From NCBI RefSeq assembly GCF_029168945.1, contig NC_083607.1, positions 39,603,257-39,667,256 of the forward strand: DNA of 64,000 nt, written 5' to 3'. The stretch comes from Cannabis sativa. Lineage: Eukaryota; Streptophyta; Magnoliopsida; Rosales; Cannabaceae. Below, in pieces: positions 22,074 through 34,368 of this stretch. The notes under the pieces are model-generated. The model ran no database searches. It saw only the letters and a program-made list of their open reading frames with translations, and had not been told where the DNA came from. The first letter of the stretch is position 1, and every line of letters begins with the position of its first letter. Made by a program: the position numbers and the translations under genes.

Positions 22074-22246
22074 TTGTTGATATAGGTAGTACCAATCAAT
22101 CCATTTAAGCTATCTTCAACTGTGTAGTCCCATACCTACACAGTCTCTTAATCATCCCACTTGACCTTCCCCAGGCAGTGTGGGATTGCACAGCTTACCC
22201 GGTGTTTCCCCTTACGGATCACGGGACTATTGACTGTCACATGAGC

Positions 22247-24330
22247 TGTCCAGGCATACCTCTCCCGGGCTTTGCCCGAATCCCCATCGATGTGCGGCCC
22301 TCCAATAATGACTTGTAAGTGTCCATCTACGGGTGGAGGTAGTAGATCCTGGTTGTGTTTGACCTTGGTTGGTCTTGACATACTTCTGCAGGTGCGGAAC
22401 CGACAAAATTTTGTCATGTCCCTTTTGCTGGTATCTTTCTTCATGGGCCTGGGCTTTTTGTACGGAATTAATGACTGAGTTGTCATATACACAGTCTCTA
22501 TGTCTTCAGTTAGAATAGTGAATGCATTGTGTTTGGCATGATCACGGGGAGTCTGTCCGGATTTATCGGTGAAATTTCTTTTCTTCCTGTTTCCTTGCTT
22601 GTGGTTGTTGCTTGACCGCTTGCCACTTGAATTGTTGGAATAGTTGGGAAGTTGGGCGAACGTTCCAGTGGAAGGAGCCTTTGTTTTGCCCAGCTTTTGC
22701 TCACCTTCTGCTTGTTGAATGGCTTCTTCGAGCTTGATGAAGCCTTCGGCTCGATCACGGAAATCACTCATTGAGTCTACCGGCCCGTTCTTCCTTATAT
22801 CCTTCCATAGTTCACCAAGGACTTCAATGCCCCCCAGTATCGCGAATAACTTTCCATCCTCGATTACCCGCGAGACTTTGGTCGCTTCCATCATGCATCT
22901 GCTGATGTACGCCCGAAGTGGCTCGCCTGGTCGTTGCTTTACTTCGACAAAATCTCTCAAATGCAATGGGAGCTGTCGTGAGGAAGAGAATTACGCATGG
23001 AATTCCGAAGAAAAGGTTTTCCATGAACTCAACTTTCCAAGAGCCAACTTGAAATACCATTGCTGTGCGGCTTCCGACAGAGTGGCAGGGAAGATTCTGC
23101 AGCATACATCCCCCCGTACTCCTTGCAAATCCATTTGCATCTCAAAGTACTTGAGATGGGAAAGAGGATCTTCTCTTCCAGTATACATCTTCCACGTTGG
23201 CATTTTGAACTTGTGAGGTAATGGCAGGAGATTGATCTCTGGTGAGAAAGGAGTTCCGCGAGCACGGTCTAACTCAAGATCATTGTTACGCTGTCCGGCC
23301 ATGCCATGAAACATATTTTTCAACTCGTCAAGTTGGGCCTGTACGGCTGGGCTGGCCTGCTCGGCATTCTGGTCGACTTGGATTACGTCAGTGTCTTTCT
23401 GAGTGGGGATTTGAGTATGGGTTCTGGGCTGCACGATCGTTGTAGTATTCTGCTCGTTCGTTCCCTATCTTCTGTTCAGATCGTTCCTTAGGTCATGGGT
23501 TGTTCCAAACCTATCGAACACAGAAGAACCTAGTTGCCTAAGCGATTGATTTGCTTGGTTGACAGGTGGAATAACACCATTATTCTGGTTGGAACCGTCA
23601 GGTATGGCTCCTCTTGATGAATTCCCGGACAAGGTCTGCCTGCCTACCTCTTGGCTCACGAGTGGAACTCGTAACCGGGGATTGGGCGGCTGACCATTAG
23701 TTGTTTGGGAAGTATTCATCGTTGGGTCATCTTTCGTTTCTCTCAGGGGAATGACGTTCGACGTTTGCTAGCCTACAGTTTGATAGGCTCTTCGTATCAG
23801 CACGGTGGCTTGCCGACTACGATCTTCGATCTCTGCATGGTGAGCCCTCAATGCCTCCATCTCTTTGTCTCTCCAATCAGCGAAGATACGCCTTTGTTCG
23901 TCAAACGCGAGATTTACTGTAGCACGCAGTTCATCCTGATCATGATGAAGAGTGTTGTTATGACTCTGCATGAGTCCAAGCGCGGCACAGAGATTTTGCA
24001 ATTTAGTTGCGTCTCCGATGGTCGTCTGGGTGTTGGTTCCAGGCGGAACAGTCGTGTTATGAATGCCCTGGCTGTGTGCGGAACTGTTATTCCCAGTCTC
24101 TTGCACACCAGGCGCAGTTTCAGTAACAGGAGCTGTTTCACCATTCACCACGCTTCCCGTCTGTCCGGGATTGACAGCAGGCGGAACCCTTGAACTTCCT
24201 GGGTTCTGTAATGCTGGATCCAGCGTCTGTGAATTTTCTGGGTCAGACAGGCCTCTGCAAGTTTGCACCATTGTGTTGACGGTTGAGTGTCGAAAAGAGC
24301 GATTTGTGATTCTTCTCTCAATCGAAGTAA
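22247..24330 (-). pseudogene. gag: Gypsy-1 gag region, broken into several frames
   Basis: From 24330 down, the minus strand gives a Gln/Thr/Pro-rich N-terminal region with a short helix (EEQRRIF..WRDKEMEALRAH type). After breaks comes the retrotransposon gag core (HKFKMPTWKMYTGREDP, then LSEAAQQWYFKLALGKLSSW at 23434-22991, continuing at 22966). The part after 22966 keeps FVEVKQRPGEPLRAYISR. The C-terminal zinc-knuckle zone is degenerate (FCRF only). The last coding bases run into Cassandra at 22241. At least three frame changes are present. Confidence 0.85.
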
Positions 24331-24336
24331 CCAAAA
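24313..24336 (-). other. Gypsy-1 candidate primer binding site
   Basis: Next to the 5' LTR the minus strand reads TGGTTACTTCGATTGAGAG. The equivalent site of Gypsy-2 reads TGGTGCTTTCATTGAGAG. The primer tRNA is not one I can name. Confidence 0.45.
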
Positions 24337-25018
24337 TATTGACTTCATTTTTAGCCAACGACAATGAGTCTTTTTTATAAGCGATAAACGATATGTCGTA
24401 ATGAATATATAATAAAGCAATAGCAAGACACACGAATTTTATAGAGGTTCAGCCCCGAGCAGTTCGGTAATAGCCTAATCCTCGTTATTTGTATTGACTT
24501 AAGAACAAGGAAGAAGATTCCTTTTCTTATAGCTCTTACAACAGTATCTCTGAATATATAATTCGTAGATAATAATATAGTCTTAGCTTAGCTGCGTATC
24601 GACTTTCAATCTCTCGGTCCCTTTGCCCAGTGAACATGCCTCACTATTTATAGGGCTGGGAAACTTGAGGAGGAAGACTTTCCTCTCTCGTTACAATGCG
24701 TAAAAATAGAAAGATCGTGTGATCAATGTTGAATGCAAGGATCGTGAGATTGAGGCTGAGTACACTGATAGTTGGATCGTGTGTATGCCGTATCCACGTA
24801 AGTTAATCCCTGAGTTATAGGGATTGAGCTGATGACTCATGATGTGAATGCTGAATTTGTTAAGTGCTGAGTGCTCTGCACGGATCGCTAAATATCTTAT
24901 TCTGGATGTGCCAGTGAGGCATCCTGCTCGGTCTATCTTCCCGAGTAGATGCTCCAAGTGGACTCCACGTGTCACCATTCTCGTGATGCCACGTCAGAGT
25001 GCAAATTTTGGGATAACA
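24337..25018 (-). repeat. Gypsy-1 5' LTR
   Basis: 682-bp repeat, a copy of 12362-13043. The terminal dinucleotide next to the PBS reads TA on the plus strand instead of TG, consistent with a transition. A TATA box on the minus strand (CCTATAAATAG, around 24648-24658) would drive gag-pol. Confidence 0.92.
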
Positions 25019-25431
25019 CCATGAATGGGTAAAATTAGAAAATTTAGAGTTTTTATGCTTAATTTTTCTCTCTAATCAAAAAAAAAAAAATCTCTCATTT
25101 TTATATCATATGGGCTGAGATTGTTCCATTGGTAAAAAAAAAAATTTAAAAAAAAGTTTTTTAGCAAGAAAAATAAGGAAAGAAAAAGTTGAGTTTGAGT
25201 TAAATATTTTTGTATGAACATATTTTTGATATAGTGTAAAAAGAGATATTTTTTGATATTTTTTTTAATTAAGTAGTTAAATTAAGCATAGAAATTCAAA
25301 TTTGTGATTTCATTATTCGTTATTAGATCAAAATTCGATAGTTTGATATTTTTAAAATTTATATTTATAGTTAAATTTGTTTGGTAACCATTCATGAGTA
25401 ATACCCATTAAGAAGTGTTCCATTTATATAT

Positions 25432-25777
25432 ATAGATTCTCAATCTTTCTCTCACTCATCAAAATATTTCTCGATAATTTGAAGAAATATAAACTTTTTT
25501 TTTATAATCGACGACTTCACTGTTGTCGATAAATTTTTTTTTATGATTTATTTATGATTTATAAGTCATTTTTTAAACTATTTAAGTTTAAATGATATAT
25601 ATGTTACATAATAAAATTAAAATTTCACATTTATATACGTCGTAATTTAAAAAAAAAAAATATTAGCATATTCAATTATCTATATGCTGATGTGTTTCAA
25701 TTAGTTCACAATTAAATAATAATTAATCATACTAAATTCAAATATATATTTTATTTAATTTACACATAACTGTAATC
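25432..25777. other. AT-rich intergenic gap, nothing recognised
   Basis: This 346-bp stretch between the MITE and the LINE 3' end contains A and T runs and no recognisable gene or repeat structure. Confidence 0.6.
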
Positions 25778-25939
25778 TTTTTTTTTTTTGATTAAATAAC
25801 CTTGGGAATAGGGAAAGCAAAGAGAACAACACCAACAAAAGCAAACTCACGGGCAACCACAGTCCAACTAAACAAACAACGAAAGAAAACTACTAACTGA
25901 CTAAACAAATAAAATCCAAAACCTACAACAAAGAGAGAA

Positions 25940-27989
25940 TTAAGGGCAGTCTATCTCTATTGGCACAGAGGGAAGAGCGCCAATCTCAGTAGACAAATCA
26001 ATCCAACCAAAGCGATTGTTCTGATTCGCCCATTTAGCCACCGAATGGGCCACACCATTGCAACTCCTCGGGATCCAGGAGACTTCCCACAGAGTAAACT
26101 GAGCCATTACAAAGATAAATTCGCCACTTGATCCTAAATGTTATGGTGAAGAGTTCCAACTTCCTGCAGATTAGAATTCAGAGCAGAGGTTGCATTGGAT
26201 GAATCACTCTGAAAAATCATCTTCGCATACCCTTGCTTTAAAGCTTCTTCGGCTTCCTTACAAAGAACCATGATCTCTCTGATAAGGGGCTCACTCACAG
26301 TCAACCGAAGTGTGAAGCAATTGATGAATCTCCCCGTTTCATTTCTGAAGATCACAGCCCCTGCCGCCTGGTGTTTCCCAATAGATACATCCGTATTACA
26401 CATCACCCATCCGGAAGGGGGGGAGCCATTCAATGATACCAACTTGCTGTGTTCGCACATCTTCCGTAATTTCAAGAATCCTTGTATTAATATGTTGGAG
26501 GATGGTGTGGAGAGGGGTAGGCGTTCCCCCATGAGACAAGTTGTTTCTTTCTCGCCATATGCTTTCAAATATTATGGCAGCCCCACCAAGAAAAAGATGC
26601 AGATGAAGCCCAACGAGACGATTAGAATCTATAGAAAACCAGTCTAGCCACGCTTCCCAGCAGTCTATGTAAATGAATTCGTTCTTATCTGCCACCGGTA
26701 GCCAAACCACACTGCCCTCGCAAAATTGCAGTGCCAGAGCAAATGGAGTGAGGATTTGACTTCACTATGGCATAATGAACACTTTGGGTCCGCGATAGAG
26801 AAAATGGAATTCAGCTTATCCTTGGTGAGGAGACAATTGGCCACAATTTTCCACCATAGAATTTTAAGTCTCTCATGGATTTTTGAACCCCAAATGATTC
26901 TCCACTTGTTGTGACAGTCAGCCATGACATCCACATTCTTGATCGCCTTGTAAGCCGATTTGACTAAGAAGTTGTCGTTGCATTCTGGGAGCCACAACCA
27001 TGAATTCTCCCGAGGTGTACTTGGAAGCGAGATATTTAAAATGCGCTTAGCATCTTCCTCTAGGAACCACATTCAAATGAGTGGTTCATTCCAGCCGCCT
27101 TGAGAAATAAAGTTGCGCACCATACTCATTCCAGCAGAGGCATCAAACCTGGGGTTGGGTTGAAGGGTGCCCCCCCGGTACCCAAGGATCGAACCAGATG
27201 GAAGTCGAGTTCCCATCACCAATTCTGCGACACAACCCCTTTCCCAAATTGGCTCTGGCCTTTAGGATGGCTTTCCAAAGAATAGAATCTGAAGTTTTGA
27301 TCTCTACATCCAAGAAATTCCAATTCTTTAAATATTTGGCATCCATTAGTTGACGCCAAAGACTTTCCTTGTCTGTTAAAATTTTCCAAGCCCACTTCAT
27401 TAGGAATGCCTTATTGATTGCTTCACTTGATTTTAATCCTAGTCCCCCATTGACTTTAGGACGGCAAAGAGTCTCCCAGGCAATTGGATGCAGTTTTCTT
27501 TGATGTGGAGAATCACCCCACCAGAAATCCCTTAGGAGTTTATCGATTTGGTTTGCCGTTGAAGATGGTATAACATCGGAGGATGCTACATAGTTAGCCA
27601 AAGAGGAACCAACATTCTTGATAAGGCACGCCTTGCCCGCATAAGATAGGAGCTTGGATTTCCAACCTTGCACTCTAGACAACACTCGGTCCACAAGGAA
27701 TTTTGTATCCTCAGTGCGCTTAAGGGACCTGAACAGGGGTATGCCCAAATACATTGCCTTTTTGGACATTCGCTTCATCCACAGTAGGTGAGAAATTGAT
27801 TAAGCAGTGTGTGCTGGAACCTTTTTAGAGAAGAAGACCGAGGACTTCTCAACATTTACGGTATGTCCAGAGTACTTACAGTATTCATTTAAAATGTCCA
27901 TGAATTGGCTTGCTTCATGAAGTGTGGCCTGTCCAAACAGGATGATATCGTCAGCAAAAAGAAGGTGGCTTACGGCCAGACCCTCCCTC
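25940..27989 (-). pseudogene. LINE ORF2 3' half: RT C-terminus, zf-RVT and RNase H
   Basis: Reading from the Copia-II junction, the first residues include [13 protein letters not shown], the RT catalytic FADD box. The thumb region follows, with YLGIPLF and [15 protein letters not shown], then the W-rich stretch [17 protein letters not shown]. After a frame break near 27075-27145 comes the zf-RVT domain ([33 protein letters not shown]). The RNase H domain follows ([28 protein letters not shown], then [17 protein letters not shown]) and stops at about 25940. Several stops and shifts (near 27790, 27140 and 26134) make it inactive. Confidence 0.88.
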
Positions 27990-29837
27990 TGTTGGGTTTT
28001 ATGCCCTAAATAAAACTCATTTCAATATAATCAGATTTACTTATTAATATAGATCAGAAATAACATTTAATGTTGCATGGTTCACATGATTTATTTCATG
28101 ATTATATGTACATAATGTATGAATACTATTTAACTCCAGAACATATCAATTTGTTAATGATTATAGTGTTGTCAACAAAGTGGAATATAATCTAAATTAT
28201 ATGTTCGAAAGTTTATTCCCTGATTTGTGAGAACAATGGATTTAGACTGACATGGTATAATCAGCGATAGGTATTCTTACAACTTGGATAAGTGTTATGT
28301 CCTTTCCAGGACATTGGAAAAGTTTACCAGCATCGGATGTATGGAGTATACATCGGAAGGGACCGATATTGAACTTTGATTAGATATATTAGAATTTACC
28401 GTAATATCTATTCAATTCAATATCACCTGTTGATCCTAGATCAAATGATCTTAATCCTGATATGATTAGGTTCAATCTCAAGAGTGTTATTCGTGTTCTT
28501 TGATTTGTTAGTTAAGCCTACTTTTGGGTCAGGGTGATACGTACATTTTGGGAACACGGTAGTGCAATTGAGTGGGAGCGCTAACATAAATATGGAATTT
28601 ATAGCTTCTATCTGGAGAATAGAAAGTAAATGATGATTTCCTTCGAGCTTAACCAAACGAAAATAAATGGTGGAGATCTCATTTCACTTAGCTGAAATAT
28701 CATTTATAGAGGGTTAAGTGTTTTAAGGATAAACTACATTGTAGTGTGTTACGGTAATTTAATCCCTTTACAGTGTAAATCATCTATATAGAGGATCATT
28801 GATTACATTAGGGTTATAACAATGGATAATGAATGACGTGTCTATATCGTGGAACATATAGAGCGTTCTATATACTGAGAGTGCAATTCTAAGTTCTATG
28901 CGTGGATTCAACGAAGAATTAATAAGTCAGTGAATTTAGATATAAATTCTTGATCTACTTATTGGAAGCTCGGATATATAGACCCATGGTTCCCATACTA
29001 GTTGAGACCATACTTCTTGTAAGACTCAGTTAATTAATTTTAATTAATCAATTATAATTCTAAAGTTAGACTATGTCTACTTTGTGAATTTTCACTAAGC
29101 AAGGGCGAAATTATAAAGAAAAGAGATTCTAGGTTTATTTATTAATTAAGAGACTTTATATATCTAATTAATAAATATATTAAATGACAATATTATTTAA
29201 TAATTAATTTTTAGTTATTAAATAATTAGAATTGGCATTTAAATGGTTAAATTTGAAAACTGGCGTTTTTCAGAAAATGAGATGCAGAAATGATAAAACA
29301 GCAAAATTGCATAAGTGAGGCCCATTATCCAAGGCCCATGGCCGGCCACACTTATAGGGTTTTATCATTTATTTTTTTCATTATTTTAATGCCAAATAAT
29401 TCTAACTTAAACCTATGTGGTTACCTATAAATAGGTAGTGATGGCTTCAGGAAAAGATGACACATCTCATTCCTTCACAGAAATTTTTCTAGCCGCCACT
29501 TCCCTCTTCTCTTTTCTTCTTCAATAATTTCGAAATCCTTGAGTGAATGAGTGAGTGCCCATACACATCAAGTGGTATCTCAATCATAGTGTGTAAGACT
29601 GTGGAAAACCATCCAACAAGAAGGAGAATCAGGATTAAAGGAAGGAGAGAAAGAGATCTAGGTTCAGATATTGATAATGCTCTGCTACAGAAAGGAATCA
29701 AGGGCTAGATATCTGAACGGAAGGAGTCATTATATTCCGCTGCACCCAATGTAAGGTTTCCTAAACTTTATATGTGTTTATTTCATGGTTTTAGAATTCA
29801 TATTAGGATGTTAATGAAACATACTTGTCAGTAAATC
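27990..29837 (+). repeat. Copia-II 5' LTR, truncated by 26 bp at its 3' end
   Basis: It matches 37053-38891 up to GTAAATC, then the sequence changes where the partner continues TAGATCCTGG. A TATA-like TATAAATAGG lies near 29427. The 3'-terminal inverted repeat is GTTCAGATAT (29662-29671) with ATATCTGAAC (29709-29718). Confidence 0.9.
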
Positions 29838-32110
29838 AGTTATTTGTTTGTATTGTTTGATTATATTATTATGTATTCATTTTTTTTTTTTACAAACCTA
29901 TTATTTGTTTGATCACAATTGCTATGATTAACTTGTTAACAGATCCAATGATCTGATTTTAATCATAGTCCAATTGTCAATAGATCTTATAAATAATTTG
30001 TAACAGATAAATTTTGCAATTTCTTTCATTTGTGTAAACCTAGTAACATGATAGAGCCCATCCAAATCTTTTGACCTGTGTGAGCCTATATGTTTGCTAT
30101 TGGGCTTAGTTGCATATAGGAAGCCCATTTAAGTTTTACTAAGTATATGGACTAGGTTGCTAAAATAAATTTTGACATAAGTAAATTTATTTAGGCCCAA
30201 TTAGATTTGGGCTTATTCAATGAATAACAATTATTTATTTAAAGGTTAAATTCCTCTCTTTTGGGCCTTGTGTGAGAGTTGGGGGCCAATAGAAGTGGGT
30301 ACGACATACTGAACCCAGCGCCCCCTCACATGAACTACCCCAATTGTTAAGGCCCATTTGCCTTATTTAAATAATTGTATTAGGTTAATTATATTAGTCT
30401 AACCTAATTAAAATTGAATTAGCAACATAATTAACTTTTAAAATATATGAAATTTATTTTTTCATTTAATATTTTAAAGTTAATTTTAGAAAAACACTTA
30501 GTAAATGAAATTATTCTAAATAGTTATTTCTAGTACTAGTTATTTTTTTCTAATATTTAATTAGAAAAATATCATAGATTGTGAAATTAATTGTTTAATA
30601 ATTAATTTTGGTACAATCTAATTTAAAGTATATTTTTCCTAGTATTAAATTAGAATTAATAATTAAGTCTTCTCTATACTTAATTATTTATTTCTTGAAT
30701 TTAATACATTTAATTAAATTGAAAATTTAAATATTTAAGTTGATTTTCACCATGATACTTAAATATTATTATTTTGATGTTATTTAATTAAAATTGAAAA
30801 TTATTTTAAGTTTGAAATCTTATTTCATATAACTTAAATTTGAATAATTTTCAAAATTTATTTTATTTTATTTTATTAATCTTTTTCCACAATTTCGAAA
30901 TTGCATTTCTTAAATGCAGAAATTTTGAATTTTATTTAAAAAATAGATTAAAGTTGTAAACTATTTATTTTAATTTTGGACCAACTTAAATCAATGATTT
31001 TTTCATTTAATGATTAATTAAAATAAAAGAAGTAAAATATATTTAATTATAAAATAAATTAATTAGTCAATGAAAGTCTAGATAGATATTATCTGTTTTG
31101 CTTGAAGTATTTTTCTAGTGTATTTAATTAATAAGAAAATTAATATCTAAGTTGATTTTCATCATGATACTTAAATATTTTAATTTTTTCTTATATATTT
31201 AATTAAATAGGAAAATTATATTTTTTTTGTTGTAAATTAATTTTATTAATTAATTTTGGGCCAACATTAAACTAGAATAATTTTTCCAAGATTTATTTTT
31301 ATTTTATTTTAACAAGCAATTTCGAAAATTGTATTATTAAATACTTCAATTTTTCGAAATGCAATGTATATTTATAGAAAATTAAATTTGAGTTGTAAAT
31401 TAATTTTGTAACAACTTCAATTGAATATTTTTCTAAATATTTATTGGAAATTATTACTAAGATGGAAATAATTCATGTTATTTTCATATCCATCTAAGTA
31501 AAATTTATAAATATTAAATTAAAATTTATATTTAGAATTTTTCATTCTAAATTGGAAATTTTAATTAAATAAATATATATTTAAAATAAATATTAGAAGA
31601 AAATACACTTTAAATAATGAGCTTTATTATTAGGACATTCGATCTCCATTGTTGGTTTTACATAGCGTTTGTTTTAGTGAGTAATCCTCCCTAATGGAGG
31701 AACGTTCATTAGCAAGTTCGCACCGTTTAATCTCGAAAGATAAGTAGCTTTGTAAGTGTTTTATATGGTATGGATCACCCTAATGGTGGCGACTGTATTT
31801 GACTTACAAAATATGAAATAATGGTGGAAGCTCATAAGATAGAATAGCCTTGACTCTCGCCTAAACGGGACAACGTTGGATTCCAATCTTGATCGAATTA
31901 AAGGTTGCTAGAATGTTTAGCATTTTAGATGAGCTGACAACTCTATTCAATGGATGGTAGCTTTGACTCTCGCCTAAACGGGACACTGATATCAGTTTGT
32001 TGAAGACCTTGGAAATTATTTAGGATTGTATGTTTTAGTATTTTCACTTGTCATTCCTACTTGCTATATGTTTAATAGTTTCTGAATTGAGTATGAATTT
32101 ATATTGAACC
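29838..32110 (+). other. Copia-II AT-rich leader (no gene)
   Basis: This counterpart of the Copia-I leader includes the 95-nt nested stem at 30262-30356 and the paired motif at 31853-31871 and 31976-31994. No coding frame is credible. Confidence 0.75.
30262..30356 (+). other. Candidate conserved RNA hairpin in the Copia-II leader
   Basis: TGGGCCTT (30262-30269) pairs with AAGGCCCA (30349-30356). The inner TGTGAG (30271-30276) pairs with CTCACA (30325-30330). The arms and the span are the same as in Copia-I, whereas the surrounding leader differs by many small indels. Confidence 0.5.
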
Positions 32111-34368
32111 ATGTTATTTTCTGTTATTAAATTGTAGTTTAATTTCGAATCTTCATTGTTAGTCTAACTTGGTTTGTTTATCTAATGAGATAAATCCCTA
32201 ATGGATTTTCACCATTAGACATACATAATAGTGTTAGATCTCGAAAGATAAATATTGTATATGCAACATCTAGCTGTTCATCAATAGATGACACCTTAGA
32301 CTAGTATTTTTACAATATGAAACAAGAAGATAGTATAAATAAGATTACTTTGACTTTCGCTAATCGAAGCATCGTTGGATTCTTATTTAAACAACGAAAT
32401 TATCCTAATTCCTCTTAGCTTATTTATTTCGAATTAGCTCAATAACATATCATTGGATGAATGGTCTATATATCATTTCATGTCATTCTATTAAATGACC
32501 CATATGATTATAATCCCGAAATTCTATTCCACAATGATATAAGTCCTCAATCTTAGAAATCTCCTACTTGTATGGGCAAATTTGACTTAGAGTTTAAATT
32601 AGTAGTGGTGGTCAATTACTCATTATATTTGGTATAAATTTAAGTCTTTGACTTTAATTTTAGATTCCAAATAGAAATTTTCTTATATTTCTATTTCCAG
32701 AATACAATACAGTTACACTTTCACAAGTATTTAATATCCATCTTCTATTAATGGATTCAAACTGTATGGAATATGAGTTTAGTATTCTGTGGCCAGGATC
32801 CACTTGCACTATTCTAAGAACTCTTTGATGTAACTAAACCTGAGTTATCAAAAGACACAACCACATTTTTTATTAATCTATGGCATTTGTATCTTGTTCG
32901 TAGTGGTTTTGACAAGATCAATCTCTGCAAAGAGTTAAATTTCCTATATCCACTGAAAGTAATTCATCTCATTCGCAGATGGATGTACATTCAGGGGTGG
33001 ATATGAGTTTTTCGTTGTATTCTTAAAATGATCACTCTAGATTATACCTTATGCAAAGAAATTTAAAATGTTTGAAAATTTTCATTAATTTCTAGCAATG
33101 GTGAAAAACCATTAAGGTAAGTGGTTAAAGATCTTGCGAACTGATAGGGGTGGAGAAATAGTTAGTAGATATGCAGTTCAAAGATCATTAAATTGATTTT
33201 TGAATTATATCCAAACTTACCTCCCCAGAAATTTCGATTTGCATATTGATGATTAGTTACTAGTTGTTGCCTAAATCCTTCTATGGTAATACAATTTCAG
33301 AATGATGTAATGGTTGTATACTTAATGTAAATCATTACTAGATTCATGGATGACCTAATCAAAATCTTAAGAAAAGCTAGAAGTGTTAACCATGGTTTGC
33401 ATGTTTGTTAGCTATTCTAAGTGATTAGGGGTGGACCATCCCATAGTCAATAGATAAGAAAGTGTTTGTTTAAACAAATACTACTTTCTAAGAAAATGAC
33501 TAAGTCTGAAAATAAAGTAGAAAATAGAGGAGATATTTTTCTTGATTCCAAAAGTGTTCTATCATCTTATTTGACATATGATGATCCCACTGCCTCTGTT
33601 GTCTTGTCACAACCGAAGAGGTTAATACCATTTAGTTTTCTTAGACATAATTCACGGTACCTTGTTGTAGTGGGAGAGTTTCTAGGAACTCACCTTCTTA
33701 TGACTTGGAAGACACTAGTGATTAAAATCCATTGTGAGTTTAAACAAGTAATGGATTGTCAAGATAAGAAACTAAGAAGAAAAGCCAATAGAACTATGGT
33801 TTAATCCATTCACATGGAGTAACCTAAATTTTTCTATTACAAGGACGTAAAAGGAAATTTTGTTAATAAGTCTATTCAATGGACTTAACAAAACTTCCTG
33901 TTCCTAGTATTATAGGTTTGAGTTTATCTAAACCTAGTGCTTATGGTATACCTGGTAATTACTTACTCTAATGCAAGTAACTTACTTTAGTAAGATGCTG
34001 AAACATTTTCTTTCTAATGGCAATTTATAGAAGCTTCTCGACTTCTAGGCATAGATTTTATTTATCTAAGGAAAAGTCTCAACTATTCCAGAAAAGATAA
34101 AGCCATGAAAGAATTTCTTAAATCAACAGTGAGAGGTCTTAGATATGCTTTTGTATGCCTTAGACCAGACACCTGCTGTTGAGTGGGAGTAATGAGTAGG
34201 TATCAGATTAATCTAGGAGAAGAACATTGGAAGAGAATCAAATAAATCTTAAGATTCAGAAGAGGAACTATATGTTAGTCAATAAGAGTGTGTTTAAAAC
34301 TCTTAGACTACACCACATCAGATTTTAAGACTTGTTAGAAAGTCTGTTGATAATATGGTGATTACTCT
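32111..34368 (+). pseudogene. Copia-II decayed internal region
   Basis: 32140-32480 is a diverged second copy of the leader block at 31630-31990 (shared cattgttgg, ctcgaaagataa and tcgttggattc segments). From 33140 to 34368 the sequence aligns with the pol-remnant zone of Copia-I (7700-8460). Near 34150-34195 it resembles the RT end motif of Copia elements. The frame at 33466-33804 (112 codons, MFKQILLSKKMTKSENKVEN) is the longest, and I do not recognise it. Confidence 0.45.

Larger units (their letters stand above)
21305..22241 (-). mobile_element. Cassandra TRIM retrotransposon, complete
   Basis: Two LTRs of 432 and 433 bp (21305-21736, 21809-22241) enclose only 72 bp. A perfect TSD TGAGC lies at 21300-21304 and 22242-22246. 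The 72-bp interior has a PBS next to the right LTR (minus-strand TGGTATCAGAGCC, 21794-21806, complementary to initiator tRNA-Met) and a G-rich PPT next to the left LTR (minus GTAAGGGGGGGTGAT). Each LTR holds a 5S-rRNA-like domain. This matches the Cassandra family of terminal-repeat retrotransposons in miniature, which are known to carry 5S RNA promoters and no protein genes. It interrupts Gypsy-1 and is younger than it. Confidence 0.95.
12362..25018 (-). mobile_element. Gypsy-1: complete Tat-lineage Ty3/gypsy element
   Basis: 682-bp LTRs (12362-13043 and 24337-25018) are flanked by a perfect 5-bp duplication CCATG (12357-12361 and 25019-25023). The PPT (minus-strand ACTTGGGGGCAAA) abuts the left LTR, so the element reads right to left. 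The order on the minus strand is gag, protease, RT, RNase H, a second RNase H, integrase. The second (archaeal-type) RNase H marks the Tat lineage of plant gypsy elements. A separate coding unit on the opposite strand fills 13885-16666, between integrase and the 3' LTR. Cassandra is inserted in gag-pro. Stops and frameshifts throughout make it non-functional. Confidence 0.93.
12333..25422. mobile_element. MITE (about 428 bp net) split by Gypsy-1
   Basis: The left end (12333-12361) plus the sequence resuming at 25024 forms a terminal inverted repeat with 25385-25422. The left arm reads CACTTTTAATGGGTATTACC; the right arm read in reverse gives CACTTCTTAATGGGTATTAC. A possible 9-bp target duplication TTTATATAT (12324-12332 and 25423-25431) would fit a Mutator-like MITE, but the flank is low-complexity TA. 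The interior is non-coding and AT-rich. Gypsy-1 inserted inside the left inverted repeat, so the MITE is the older of the two. Confidence 0.7.

Noticed and set aside
33466..33804. 112-codon frame in Copia-II
   Set aside because: No recognisable domain; lies in a zone aligning with decayed pol, so not called as a gene.
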